A stretch of 42,177 nt of DNA, taken from NCBI GenBank assembly GCA_028689435.1, contig JAQTWD010000003.1:1-42177 (forward strand), written 5' to 3'. This document shows positions 1 through 8,190 of the stretch, piece after piece. The notes beneath the pieces are model-generated. The model searched no databases and was not told where the DNA came from. It worked only from the letters and a program-made list of their open reading frames with translations. The stretch is from Minisyncoccota bacterium (lineage in GTDB: Bacteria > Patescibacteriota > Minisyncoccia > Phycocordibacterales > UBA12079). A program made the position numbers and the translations under genes. Each line of letters begins with the position of its first letter. Within the stretch, counting starts at the first letter, position 1.

Positions 1-91
1 TGCATATCGTATGCACAGTGGTTACCTTTTGTCGCCATATACTCTTATTATACCTGAAAACCAAAGGTTTTCAGACTTTCCTATAAGGAAA

Positions 92-112
92 CCCCACAGC
101 AGAGCTGTGGGG
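92..112 (-). terminator. Hairpin downstream of mrdA, possible terminator
   Basis: A perfect 9-bp stem (CCCCACAGC / GCTGTGGGG) with a 3-nt loop lies about 130 bases past the PBP2 stop codon. On the minus strand it is followed by TTTCC, only a short U-tract, so termination is plausible but not certain. A second small hairpin (TGAAAACC / GGTTTTCA, about 55-73) lies further on. Confidence 0.45.
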
Positions 113-139
113 AATTAAGTATTAAAAATTTTACTTAGT

Positions 140-236
140 ATTCGGATAATTCGTAATTTGTAGTACCTGCCTCTTTTCTGAAAGAAAAGCAACGACACGG
201 CAGGCAGGTTCGGATAAATTTGTAGATTCGGATTAT
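140..236. repeat. ATTCGGAT-family intergenic repeat, copy 1
   Basis: This stretch is built from the words ATTCGGAT, TTCGTAATTTGTAG and TTCGGATAAATTTGTAG around an imperfect hairpin (ACCTGCC / GGCAGGT). Similar word-built copies occur at about 2164-2238, 24673-24806, 33910-34021 and 39792-39838, so it is an interspersed, non-coding family. Confidence 0.6.
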
Positions 237-238
237 AT

Positions 239-1930
239 TTAGTTTTTAAAATACTCCGGTCTATTAATACTCATCCAGTCCAAAACTTGACGCATTACAT
301 ACAAACCTCCGACAGTATTTTCTTTTGGACCGTGTTCCATGATCACGGTAAAAGCATACTTTGGATTTTCATAAGGGAAAAATCCTATTATCCAAGCATT
401 AACATATTTTTTACTTACACCCAATTCGGCTGTACCTGTTTTGCCAGCAACTTTTGTATAAGGGACACTTAAACCTTGTGCCGTTCCTTCGGTAACCGCC
501 TGTCGCATTCCCTCTTTTACGATTTTAAAATTGTTTAAATCAATTGGAATTCTCTCAGGATATTTTTTATTTAATTCACTATCTTTAATAAAAGTCGGTT
601 TTAATAAATATCCATTATTAGCAACAGAGGCAGTTGCACGAACCGCTTGCAAAGGCGTTACTTGGAAACCATATTGTCCAATAGATGTGTGATAAGTATT
701 TCCCAGTGTCCAATCCTCTCCTTCAAAATTTTCTTTTTTCCATTCTGGATTTGGAACATTTCCAATTTCTTCTTTAGAAACCTCTGCCCCAGTCGGTTGA
801 CCAAATCCAAACATTTTCATATATTTATTTATTTTTGTAATTCCCAATCCTTTTTGATCTTCATACCCTCCTCCAACAGCATAAAAGTAAACATCGGAAG
901 AAACCGCAATTGCTTGTCTCATATCCACCCAACCATGAGCCTTCCAGTCTTTAAAAACTGTTTTTTGATCTGGGTTATAAGGGTTTTTAATAGAAATAGA
1001 ACCCGTACTCAAAATTTGTTTTTGCGGATCAATCAATCCTTCATTTAAAACACCCAAAGACATAAAAGGCTTTACAATAGATCCTGGAATATACAAACCA
1101 GAGGTTACTCTGTTCAAAAAAGGATTGCCTTCATCAAAAATATAACTCGCAACTAAATTGTTGTCTTCGCTATTTGAAAGAACATCCGAGCTATATTCGG
1201 GGTAACTAGTCAATGCCAAAATTTCTCCGTTTGTTACGTCCATAATCACACCGGCACCACCAGTAAAATGAACCCTGTTTGCAAGTGTTTGGATTGTTTC
1301 ATGCATATAAGCTTGCAATTCAGAATCTATAGATAGCGTTATATTTTCACCTTCAATTGATGGTTCAAAAATTGCCTCAGAGATAACCTCTCCTAAAGCA
1401 TCTACTTCGATAAGTTTTGTTCCATTTCTACCATTCAATTTTTCATCAAAAATTTTTTCAACACCATCTTTTCCGATAGTCTTTGTTTCATAATAATTTC
1501 CAGAACTATCTTTTTGAGGATAAGTTACGTAACCCAACACATGAGATAAACCACTTTTTTTTATATAAGCTCTTTTATTATGAGATTCTCCGTTAGTGTC
1601 TAGCTCGTTGGTGATTAACTCTTTTCCATTTCTATCATAAACAATACCTCTCTCTGAAAAAACAACAAAATGGTCTAAACGATTACTGTCTGATTTTGAA
1701 AAATTTTTTTCTCCATCAATAATCTGCAAGGCAAAAATCTTTGAAGTAAAAATAGCCAGAACGAGGAAAAAGAAAAAACCAAAAAACAAAAAAGTTCTTT
1801 TCCCGATTGGTTTCTCTATTGTTCCTTCAAATTGTTGTTTATCAAACTTTGGCAAATTTGAAGAATCCAAAAAAATTTCGTCTGGATTTATTTCTCCGTT
1901 AAATCTATTTTTTCTTTTAAAAAATCTCAT
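239..1930 (-). CDS. mrdA: Penicillin-binding protein 2 (peptidoglycan D,D-transpeptidase)
   Basis: Class B penicillin-binding protein that cross-links peptidoglycan during lateral wall growth, anchored in the inner membrane with its domains outside. One membrane segment lies at about residues 45-68. A short dimerisation domain is followed by the transpeptidase domain, whose three active-site motifs are present: PGSIVKP (SxxK nucleophile), SSD (the SxN-type motif, with the Asp variant usual for PBP2) and KTGTAE. The 563-aa length fits the family. It is the last gene of an mreB-mreC-mreD-like-mrdA run, the classic rod-shape arrangement; rodA is not in the window. The ATG at 1930 has no clear Shine-Dalgarno (SD) sequence. 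Identity is sure; the exact start is less so. Confidence 0.95.
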   Translation of the reverse strand: MRFFKRKNRFNGEINPDEIFLDSSNLPKFDKQQFEGTIEKPIGKRTFLFFGFFFFLVLAIFTSKIFALQIIDGEKNFSKSDSNRLDHFVVFSERGIVYDRNGKELITNELDTNGESHNKRAYIKKSGLSHVLGYVTYPQKDSSGNYYETKTIGKDGVEKIFDEKLNGRNGTKLIEVDALGEVISEAIFEPSIEGENITLSIDSELQAYMHETIQTLANRVHFTGGAGVIMDVTNGEILALTSYPEYSSDVLSNSEDNNLVASYIFDEGNPFLNRVTSGLYIPGSIVKPFMSLGVLNEGLIDPQKQILSTGSISIKNPYNPDQKTVFKDWKAHGWVDMRQAIAVSSDVYFYAVGGGYEDQKGLGITKINKYMKMFGFGQPTGAEVSKEEIGNVPNPEWKKENFEGEDWTLGNTYHTSIGQYGFQVTPLQAVRATASVANNGYLLKPTFIKDSELNKKYPERIPIDLNNFKIVKEGMRQAVTEGTAQGLSVPYTKVAGKTGTAELGVSKKYVNAWIIGFFPYENPKYAFTVIMEHGPKENTVGGLYVMRQVLDWMSINRPEYFKN

Positions 1931-2237
1931 AAGAAAATGAATATACTAATATACGAATGATACAAATTATACTAATGCGATACAAATACTATAAACGATG
2001 CGAATCTAGAAGAATTTTTAATTTTTAAACAATTTTTAATGAAATAATTTTGTAAACATGACGGAATTTGCTTTAGTAAATTTCGTGTTTAAAAATTTAA
2101 ATATTATAAAATTTAATCATTGTTTAAAAATTAAAAATTAAAAAATTAAAAATTTTGCTTATTATTCGGATAATTCGTAATTTGTAGTATTCGGATTTTA
2201 ATTCGTGGTATTCGGATTATAACTATTCGGATTATAA
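1931..2237. other. Gene-free stretch between mreD-like and mrdA
   Basis: No gene is seen here. It holds ATACTAATATACGAATGATAC words near 1945-1990 (also found at about 9821-9845), a diffuse inverted region rich in AATTTTTAA around 2020-2150, and a second copy of the ATTCGGAT repeat at about 2164-2238. As mrdA is far from mreD, it may have its own promoter here, but no convincing -35/-10 pair was found. Confidence 0.5.
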
Positions 2238-2238
2238 T
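2164..2238. repeat. ATTCGGAT-family intergenic repeat, copy 2
   Basis: Four ATTCGGAT words alternate with TAATTCGTAATTTGTAGT-type spacers, matching the copy at about 140-236. The repeat reaches the stop codon of the mreD-like gene. Confidence 0.55.
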
Positions 2239-2510
2239 CAAACTCTCAATCTTTCTTTAAACCAACGCACAAAAATAAACAACACAAAAACAATTAATAC
2301 ATAAACAAACATTTTGCCGAAAAATAAATTTCTAGTAGTTGAATAGATAGAATCCATCATAAAAGCAAATAAAAACGCTTCGTAAAAATTACGATATAAA
2401 AAAATACCCAAAAACACTAAACCGAATGACAGCCACCAAGGAAAAGCCATTGCAATAAAAATAATTATCAAGAAGTCTATTATTATTCTGATTTTAATAT
2501 TTGAACCCAT
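2238..2510 (-). CDS. mreD: Small polytopic membrane protein in the MreD position
   Basis: A 90-aa protein made almost wholly of hydrophobic segments (about residues 8-25, 27-45 and 65-82), with little sequence that can be matched to a family. It is called MreD-like because it lies directly after mreC, overlapping it by 28 bp, and before mrdA, exactly where mreD sits in rod-shape operons. MreD proteins are usually about 160 aa with five or six membrane helices, so this would be a minimal version. An unrelated small membrane protein cannot be excluded. Stop codon TGA. Confidence 0.6.
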   Translation of the reverse strand: MGSNIKIRIIIDFLIIIFIAMAFPWWLSFGLVFLGIFLYRNFYEAFLFAFMMDSIYSTTRNLFFGKMFVYVLIVFVLFIFVRWFKERLRV

Positions 2511-3277
2511 TTTAACTCAAACAAATTAACAGGACTTTTAATCAAAACTAATTGAAAAGGATCTTTTGGGTCAAAAATTATCTCAGCGACATTGCCCAAA
2601 ACACGAGCCTCTGTTCCAGCGATAAAAACAGGGTCATCTACTTTTATATCTATGTCTCTCGGTAATTTAATTTCAAAATTACCCGCCCCACGACCAACTG
2701 CTGTAGCCTCTATATTATACAAACCAACCATAACAGAAACCTGCTCTTTGAAAGATGAGTAAAATTTTACCTTAGAAATATTTTTTGAAACCTCAGCAAT
2801 TTCTCCTATCAAAATATTTCCCTGCACGAAAATCTTGTCTCCAACTTTTATACCCAAATTATTTCCAACATCAATTATTGCTGTGTCATAAAGAGATGCA
2901 TTTGGTTTTGCCAAAACAGACGCCAAAATCATATCATCTGTAATCAAGCGACCCATAAATTCTTTCAACTCCAAGTTTTCTTTTAAAAGCAAATTTCTGT
3001 CTGCGAGCATCATTTCTGCCTCTAGCAAATCTTTTTTTAATTGTTCATTAGCAGAAAGTAATTTTTCTTTCGTTGAAAAAAATCCAAAAAGATTTAGAGA
3101 TTTTTCTTCTAATTTGTTTTCGCTATTCCAAAAAGGAGTAAGAGCTGATTTGAAAACACCGCTGAATAAATTGGCAATCTTTGGATAAGCAAAGATTATG
3201 AGAACTACCAAGACAAACCAAAAAAATTTTCTGCTCTTCTTTCTATTATTAGTTTTTAAGTGGTAATTCATCGTCAT
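2483..3277 (-). CDS. mreC: Rod shape-determining protein MreC
   Basis: MreC links the cytoplasmic MreB filament with the wall synthases on the outside. The 264-aa protein has a cytoplasmic basic start, one membrane helix (about residues 17-38), a coiled coil (about 60-105) and then the double beta-barrel domain typical of MreC, including VGDKIFVQGNILIGEI-like and VTVMVG-like strands. Its start overlaps the end of mreB by about 29 bp and its end overlaps the next gene by 28 bp, so translation is probably coupled. Two ATGs are possible (3277 and 3271). Length and order are normal for the family. Confidence 0.9.
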   Translation of the reverse strand: MTMNYHLKTNNRKKSRKFFWFVLVVLIIFAYPKIANLFSGVFKSALTPFWNSENKLEEKSLNLFGFFSTKEKLLSANEQLKKDLLEAEMMLADRNLLLKENLELKEFMGRLITDDMILASVLAKPNASLYDTAIIDVGNNLGIKVGDKIFVQGNILIGEIAEVSKNISKVKFYSSFKEQVSVMVGLYNIEATAVGRGAGNFEIKLPRDIDIKVDDPVFIAGTEARVLGNVAEIIFDPKDPFQLVLIKSPVNLFELKWVQILKSE

Positions 3278-4328
3278 TTTGAATCAACATTTCTCTATAA
3301 TTATCCAAATCTTCCAAAACAATCCCTGTTCCTCTAGCAACAACAGTCAAAGGCTCGTCAACAATATAAACAGGAACTTCAATATATGCACTCAATAATT
3401 GGTCCAGCCCTTTTATCAAAGCACCTCCTCCTGCCAAATATACTCCTCTGTGAATTATGTCCGAAACAATTTCGGGAGGGGTTGTTTCCAAAACCTCTTT
3501 CACTGCATCCAATATTATATCAATAGAAGGACCGATTGCTCTTCTTATATCTTCATCCGTTACACTAATTTCTCGCGGAAGCCCTGTAACGAGATCCCTT
3601 CCTCTCGCCAGATATTTTTCTTTTTGTTTCTGGGCAATTAACGATCCAATTGCTACCTACAAGTTTTCCGCCGTTTTTTCACCAATTAGCATCTTATATT
3701 CATCTCGCATATAAGAAATAATATCTTGGTTAAATTTATCTCCTGCAATTCTCAAATTTTTAGCGTTTACAATACCACCAAGTGAGATAACAGCAATATC
3801 AGTTGTTCCGCCCCCGATATCTATAATCACACTTCCCACGGGTTCTTTTACAGGCAGACGATGTCCAATAGCGGCAGCTACTGGTTCTTCAATGATATGT
3901 ACTTCGCGAGCTCCCGCATTTCTAGCAGCGTCTCTAACTGCTCTTGTTTCAACATTTGTAATTCCCGATGGAACTCCGACAAGGACTCTCGGTCCGATCA
4001 TTTTTTTAGAATCTTTTTGTGCCTTATTGATAAGATAAGCAATCATTTCTTCTGTTACTTCAAAATCCGAGATCACTCCATCAACCAAAGGCTTTATAGC
4101 AATAATATGACCAGGGGTTCTTCCTAGCATTTTTTTTGCCTGTTCTCCAATTGCAACAACTCTTCCTGTTTTTTGGTTTACAGCGACAACAGATGGTTCA
4201 TCCAAAACAATCCCTTTGCCTCTTCTGTAAACCAATGTATTAGCAGTACCAAGATCAATCCCAACATCATTGGCAAACCAGCCATCAAACTTTTTCTTTA
4301 TTTGTTCATTTATATTTAGAAAAACCAT
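3249..4328 (-). pseudogene. mreB: mreB, actin-like rod-shape protein, interrupted by an in-frame TAG
   Basis: Bacterial actin homologue that guides lateral wall synthesis. From the ATG at 4328, 223 codons read through DLGTANT (phosphate 1), the VGVPSG region and IDIGGGTTDIAV (phosphate 2) to GEKTAENL, then meet TAG at 3657-3659. The same frame continues without a shift for 135 codons (RGRDLVTGLP, then the adenosine motif LAGGGALIKGL) to TAA at 3249. In relatives the residue at the TAG is usually Lys or Arg, so one A-to-T change of AAG would explain it. The rest looks conserved and mreC follows with overlap. It may be a sequencing error, a strain mutation or a read-through site; RF1 is encoded at 25776-26720 and frr ends in TAG, so UAG is a stop here. 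Confidence 0.88.
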
Positions 4329-4427
4329 CCCGATAAAAATTTTAATTCAAGTAAACTTTGTTTTTAATGTAAAAATTTGCAATTTTCACACAAAGACAAC
4401 TCCTCGTTAGAAAAAATTTCTGACGGG
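4329..4427. repeat. Degenerate copy of the CCCGTTAGA inverted-repeat family upstream of mreB
   Basis: The left end CCCGATAAAAATTTT directly abuts the mreB ATG and the right end AAAAATTTCTGACGGG closes an imperfect inverted repeat of about 99 bp. The ends match the copy at trmD (CCCGTTAGAAATTTTAAT) with a few substitutions. No flanking direct repeat remains, so this would be an old copy. The call depends on the clearer copies elsewhere. Confidence 0.4.
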
Positions 4428-4527
4428 ACTCGCTAGCTTAATATTACACAAAAGAAAGACAAAAGACAAATTTTAAAGACTCAGACGCCTACGACGCCCG
4501 AGCCTTTATTTTTCAACATATTTTGTC

Positions 4528-5772
4528 TTATTTTAATAATCCAACGAGGTCATTTATTGAAACAATCTTTCCATCATTTTCTGCTCTCTTTTTTAATTCT
4601 ACTCCACCTTGAGACAAAGATTTTTCTGAGACAACTACACGATAAGGGATGCCTATTAAATCACTATCTGCAAATTTTTCTCCTGCTTTTTTATCTCGAT
4701 CATCAAAGAGAACCTCTATGCCATTTTCTTGTAACTGATTATAAATTTCTTCTGCTTGCTTCTCTGCACCCAAACTTAATAGATGGACTTTGAAAGGAGC
4801 AACTGTCTCTGGCCAAATAATTCCTTTTTCATCACTATTCAATTCAACGACAGCTCCCATCAAACGAGATGGACTCATGCCATAAGAGCCCATAAAAACA
4901 GGTTTTTCTTTTCCCTCTTCATCTTTAAAAGTTAGATTAAAAGCCTCAGAGAATCTATAACCAAGAGTATAAATATCCCCGACTTCTATTGATCTATGTC
5001 CTTCCAATTTATTTTTGTCCAAACTCAAATTAAAATCTTTCAAAATCTCATCATTAAAATCCTCTTTATTTATAGCGATTTTTTTGTCTTCATCGACAAT
5101 ATAAACAATGTCTTCTCCTGCTTCTGAAAGTGTTTGAAATTCGTAAGAATATTTTGAAAAACTTCCTCCCGAAGAAATTGTTATGTATGTTTTTTCTCCC
5201 ATTCCTAAACGATTGAAAACATTCATGTAAACATCTTTCATTTTTTCATAAAAATCATTGTGTTCATTTTCGTCTTTGCAGAAAGAATACAGATCTTTCA
5301 TAAAAAACTCTCGCCCTCTCATCAAACCAGATTTTGCACGAGATTCGTTTCTAAATTTTGTTTGAATTTGATAAGCAGAAAAAGGAAGGTCTTTGTAAGA
5401 CGAAACAAAATTGGACATAATTTTTGCGATTACTTCTTCGTGAGTAAATCCAAGCCCAAGCTCTGTTCCGTTTTTTAATTGTGTCTTGAACCAATTGTCC
5501 ACGACATCATCACTCCACCTACCTGTCTTTTCCCAAGTTTCTTTGTCCTGCAACGCCGTCATAAAAATTTCCTGACTACCTGCTTTATTCATTTCGTCAC
5601 GAATAATATTTGAGATTTTGTTCAAAACACGAAGTCCCAATGGCAAATAATTGTAAGCTCCTGCAATTTCTTTTACCACGAAACCTGCTTGTGTTAAAAG
5701 TTGTGCGTTTTTTGACACTTCATCTTTTGGCGCCTCTTTTCTTGTTTTTGTAAATAATTGTGATTGTTTCAT
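4528..5772 (-). CDS. proS: Prolyl-tRNA synthetase
   Basis: Class II aminoacyl-tRNA synthetase that charges tRNA-Pro in the cytoplasm. The N-terminal KQSQLFTKTRKEAP segment, motif 2 (TKFRNESRAKSGLMRGREFFMKD region), motif 3 (GMSPSRLMGAVVE) and the C-terminal anticodon-binding domain (VLFDDRDKKAGEKFADSDLIGIPYRV region) are all visible. At about 414 aa it lacks the editing (INS) domain of long bacterial enzymes, as is common in reduced genomes. The ATG at 5772 is chosen because it opens the conserved MKQSQLFTKT; in-frame codons upstream would need a TTG start. The start codon lies inside a 13-bp hairpin, so translation may be controlled. Confidence 0.95.
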   Translation of the reverse strand: MKQSQLFTKTRKEAPKDEVSKNAQLLTQAGFVVKEIAGAYNYLPLGLRVLNKISNIIRDEMNKAGSQEIFMTALQDKETWEKTGRWSDDVVDNWFKTQLKNGTELGLGFTHEEVIAKIMSNFVSSYKDLPFSAYQIQTKFRNESRAKSGLMRGREFFMKDLYSFCKDENEHNDFYEKMKDVYMNVFNRLGMGEKTYITISSGGSFSKYSYEFQTLSEAGEDIVYIVDEDKKIAINKEDFNDEILKDFNLSLDKNKLEGHRSIEVGDIYTLGYRFSEAFNLTFKDEEGKEKPVFMGSYGMSPSRLMGAVVELNSDEKGIIWPETVAPFKVHLLSLGAEKQAEEIYNQLQENGIEVLFDDRDKKAGEKFADSDLIGIPYRVVVSEKSLSQGGVELKKRAENDGKIVSINDLVGLLK

Positions 5773-5936
5773 TTTTCTTATGAGCAAAGCGAATTAGAAA
5801 AATGAAACCCAGCTGTACTTTTAGCAAAAAACTATCTCATTTTTGAGTTTATTAAACTCAAAAATAATCTTTATTTATTACTTTGTGACAATCAATCACA
5901 AGACAATAAATTTTTTCGTAAAAGTACGGCTTGGGT
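5766..5936 (-). promoter_or_regulatory. Structured leader of proS with the start codon in a hairpin
   Basis: Read on the minus strand, arms of about 25 nt (ACCCAAGCCGTACTTTTACG and its near-complement) enclose two perfect hairpins (TTGTGA/TCACAA and ATTTTTGAGTTTA/TAAACTCAAAAAT). A further perfect 13-bp stem (GTTTCATTTTTCT / AGAAAAATGAAAC) contains the proS ATG. This could be a regulatory leader or a hairpin-type repeat that landed in front of proS; no T-box signature was seen. Confidence 0.5.
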
Positions 5937-6000
5937 AACTTTAATAAGTCACTAAACTCTATTCTTTATATATTATATTCTTAATAATACATCAAAAACA

Positions 6001-6037
6001 AAAAAATAAAAAATACCCCCGTAACGCTACGGGGGTA
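6001..6037 (-). terminator. Rho-independent terminator of the 113-aa orphan gene
   Basis: The stem TACCCCCGTA / TACGGGGGTA is followed on the minus strand by a T-rich run. The TAG stop codon of the upstream gene lies inside the left arm. Confidence 0.85.
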
Positions 6038-6368
6038 CTCCTGACATGAATTCGGGAAATTGTTTTATTTGCAGATCTCCACACGGCAAAAGGTTTAAGC
6101 AACAAGAGCCTTCTCCGATATAGATGCAAACGATTCGTCTCTGTAAACTGAAAATAAATGGGGCATTACGAATTATTTTCAAACAATAATTGAGTCGGAG
6201 ATTCTTTTCTAAATCACAAGCCGGAACATCTGACGGGCTCGGCATCTCCCCTTCAGAAGAAGATCCGTATACTAAAATAATTTCAAAACAATCTTTTTCT
6301 TCGAAACACAAAGATAAAATTCTTGCCTCTATTGAATCTATGCCCACAACAATGCAATCTCTATCCAA
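6027..6368 (-). CDS. Hypothetical protein, 113 aa
   Basis: I do not recognise this protein. Translation probably starts at the TTG at 6368, because AGGAG lies six bases upstream (AGGAGAAAAAATTG), a better SD than most genes here have. The N-terminus (DCIVVGIDSIEARILSLCF) suggests a beta strand plus helix. It has seven cysteines but no regular metal-binding spacing, no signal peptide and no membrane segment. It is a lone gene with its own terminator, whose stem contains the stop codon, and its composition is somewhat less AT-rich than its neighbours, so it may be acquired. Coding is supported by the SD sequence and the terminator; no function is proposed. Confidence 0.6.
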   Translation of the reverse strand: MDRDCIVVGIDSIEARILSLCFEEKDCFEIILVYGSSSEGEMPSPSDVPACDLEKNLRLNYCLKIIRNAPFIFSLQRRIVCIYIGEGSCCLNLLPCGDLQIKQFPEFMSGVPP

Positions 6369-6455
6369 TTTTTTCTCCTATGAAGAATATTAAAATAATT
6401 GAATAAAAAATTAATTTTTAAAATAGAAATTATTACAAATTTCCTACCAAGTCAA

Positions 6456-6506
6456 GTAAGATAAAAATAACTCAAATTTTTATAATTTGAGTTATTTTTA
6501 TCTTAC
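6456..6506. terminator. Perfect 22-bp stem-loop, possible bidirectional terminator
   Basis: Arms beginning GTAAGATAAAAATAACTC and ending in its complement enclose a 7-nt loop. TTTTATT follows on the plus strand, but the stem is low in G+C. It could end transcription or be a repeat-derived hairpin. Confidence 0.45.
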
Positions 6507-6620
6507 TTTTATTCGGAACAATTTTTAGATTTTTAGATAATTTTTGACAATTTTAGTTTAAATAATTTTGAATAATTTGAAATAATTTTGAATAATTTTG
6601 AATAATTTTATTTCAAAAAA

Positions 6621-6660
6621 TTTACGTAAAATTAGTCCGACCGGACTAATTTTACGTAAA
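6621..6660. repeat. 40-bp palindrome, left copy
   Basis: Two 19-nt arms, TTTACGTAAAATTAGTCCG and its complement, flank a central AC. The whole unit is the exact reverse complement of the copy at 7382-7421; together they bracket the PaaX/Cas2-like gene. Confidence 0.85.
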
Positions 6661-6746
6661 AAATTTTCAGCTTTTTTAATTATTTTTAATGTTATTTAGC
6701 ACTATATTTACAATTTATATATTCATAATACGAAAAAGTGTGCTAA

Positions 6747-7307
6747 TTAGTATAGACCAAATTCTTCTTTCAGCCATTTATCGTTTTCCAAACAATCAAC
6801 TGTCATATATAAAACATCTTTACCTAGAAACAAGTTAGACTTCATCAGTATGACAAGTTCCTCACAATCATAAGGAAATATCCAAACACTATTTTGTAAT
6901 TTAACAAAACCAAAATTAATTAAAGTGGTTCTTAATAATTTTCTAGTACTTTTTCTGGTCTCTTTTATATCAAACATCACTACCCTCCATTTTTTATCCC
7001 ATTTTTTAGGTTTTTTTATTTCCAAATCCCCTACTTCATATTTAGCTAATTGTTCTTTTCCTTTTTCTGTTATACGAAGAAACTTTTTCCCATTTTTTTC
7101 TTCCCAAACCAGATTACCTTTTTGAACAAGGTTTTTTATTGATTTGTTTAAATAATATTTTTGATCACCTTTTCTATATTTTTTCTTACCAGAAAACTGT
7201 CCGAAAACTTGCAAAACATTAGGTGCCAAAACAGCAACACCAACCAACCCAACTGTTGCGACAGTTGCCAAAATTATTTTCTGTACATTTATGTTTTTAT
7301 TTTTCAC
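6747..7307 (-). CDS. PaaX-family / Cas2-like domain protein with an N-terminal membrane segment
   Basis: About 187 aa from the GTG at 7307. Order: hydrophobic segment (about 9-28, KIILATVATVGLVGVAVLAP), a winged-helix-like part (about 45-90, LVQKGNLVWEEKNGKKFLRI) and a C-terminal domain with the PaaX central/Cas2-like ferredoxin pattern (VVMFDIKETRKSTRKLLRTTL, then GFVKLQNSVWIFPYD). This class is common in CPR genomes and often named phenylacetate repressor, although no such pathway is seen here. The upstream in-frame stretch to 7376 lacks a good start context. The gene stands alone between two identical palindromes that may be its operators, terminators or mobile ends. It may bind DNA or RNA; its function is unknown. 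Confidence 0.75.
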   Translation of the reverse strand: MKNKNINVQKIILATVATVGLVGVAVLAPNVLQVFGQFSGKKKYRKGDQKYYLNKSIKNLVQKGNLVWEEKNGKKFLRITEKGKEQLAKYEVGDLEIKKPKKWDKKWRVVMFDIKETRKSTRKLLRTTLINFGFVKLQNSVWIFPYDCEELVILMKSNLFLGKDVLYMTVDCLENDKWLKEEFGLY

Positions 7308-7381
7308 TCTACAAACAAAGAATCTTACTAAACAATTTAGAAAGGACTGATCTCGATAATTAAAATTAATCAACAATATAA

Positions 7382-7421
7382 TTTACGTAAAATTAGTCCG
7401 GTCGGACTAATTTTACGTAAA
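7382..7421. repeat. 40-bp palindrome, right copy
   Basis: Same arms as 6621-6660 with central GT instead of AC, so it is the exact reverse complement. It ends about 75 bases upstream of the GTG start of the PaaX/Cas2-like gene, on that gene's promoter side. Confidence 0.85.
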
Positions 7422-7583
7422 TTATAACACACAACATACAACACACAGCACAGAACACACAATCCTCCACAACAAACAGAATAAATGATTATTGATTTAA
7501 AAGCCCTTTGCTAAAAAAATTTTTGATTTTTTTGCTGCAATCTTACTATTGATATTATGCCAAGTAATGTGGTTTTTTTGACA

Positions 7584-8105
7584 CTATGTTATTTTAATAA
7601 TTCCTTTAATTGCACCGGCCTTGTTTTCAGGCTCTTTGAAAACAAAACCATCTTTTTTTATGTCGTTCCTACCTTCGTATTTATGGGCAACCTTTTTCAT
7701 TTTGGCACGATCATAGAGAATGATAACATCAAGCTTAATCGGTTTTTCTCCAAATTTTTTAGGCCAAAAATAAAACGGTTCAATAAATTGCTCGAGATAT
7801 TTTCCTTTTTCAGTAATTTTAAAATCGAGAGCAAAGATATCAATTTGTTTATTCTCAACATTTTCGTATCTATCGCCTTTGCGATTCGGGTCGTACCTGT
7901 CCGTGCCTATTTTTTTTATAATCTTAATTAAATCATCAGTCGATTTTCCTGGGTGATCTTGCGAGCCAATGCCACGAATAGCTAATTTCTGGTCTAAAAA
8001 ATGCTTGATAATGCATCTATCTATTTTAGCACCAATAGTCTTGAAGTCTGGTTGAACATCAGTTTGATATTCAGGGACCTTAACTTGATAAATTGGTATA
8101 CTCAT
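7584..8105 (-). CDS. Hypothetical protein, 173 aa
   Basis: I cannot assign this protein. It is hydrophilic, rich in Lys and Asp, with no signal peptide or membrane segment. The middle (GIGSQDHPGKSTDDLIKIIKKIG) and the C-terminal part (PIKLDVIILYDRAKMKKV) look like a folded alpha/beta domain. The ATG at 8105 follows AGG in TTTTTAGGTTATG. It ends in TAG and lies between the PaaX/Cas2-like gene (minus strand, 276 bases on) and rseP upstream. Normal A/T-rich codon use suggests a resident gene. Confidence 0.65.
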   Translation of the reverse strand: MSIPIYQVKVPEYQTDVQPDFKTIGAKIDRCIIKHFLDQKLAIRGIGSQDHPGKSTDDLIKIIKKIGTDRYDPNRKGDRYENVENKQIDIFALDFKITEKGKYLEQFIEPFYFWPKKFGEKPIKLDVIILYDRAKMKKVAHKYEGRNDIKKDGFVFKEPENKAGAIKGIIKIT

Positions 8106-8190
8106 AACCTAAAAAGATCGTTTTGTTTCTAAAATTGTGTCTAATGCGATCCCAAATAAAAATTTCACTTAACTATACATTTGTTAAACC

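Larger units (their letters stand above)
6369..6746. other. Repeat-filled gene-free stretch
   Basis: No gene is seen here. It contains a perfect 22-bp stem at 6456-6506, an A/T tandem array of GAATAATTTT-like units at about 6555-6610, and a 40-bp palindrome at 6621-6660 whose partner lies at 7382-7421. Confidence 0.6.

Noticed and set aside
3657-3659. Reassigned UAG codon as explanation of the mreB interruption
   Set aside because: RF1 with its PxT motif is encoded at 25776-26720, and frr, the 72-aa gene and others end in TAG at the expected place.
5766-5936. T-box riboswitch in front of proS
   Set aside because: No T-box consensus bulge or antiterminator pair was found, and the hairpins are near-perfect simple palindromes.
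7308-7376. Upstream extension of the PaaX/Cas2-like protein to 7376
   Set aside because: The extra 23 residues have no family-like sequence and no SD; the GTG at 7307 gives the usual N-terminus with the membrane segment.
6621-7421. A complete insertion sequence around the PaaX/Cas2-like gene
   Set aside because: No transposase motif is present and no direct repeats were found outside the two palindromes, so only a bracketed gene can be claimed.
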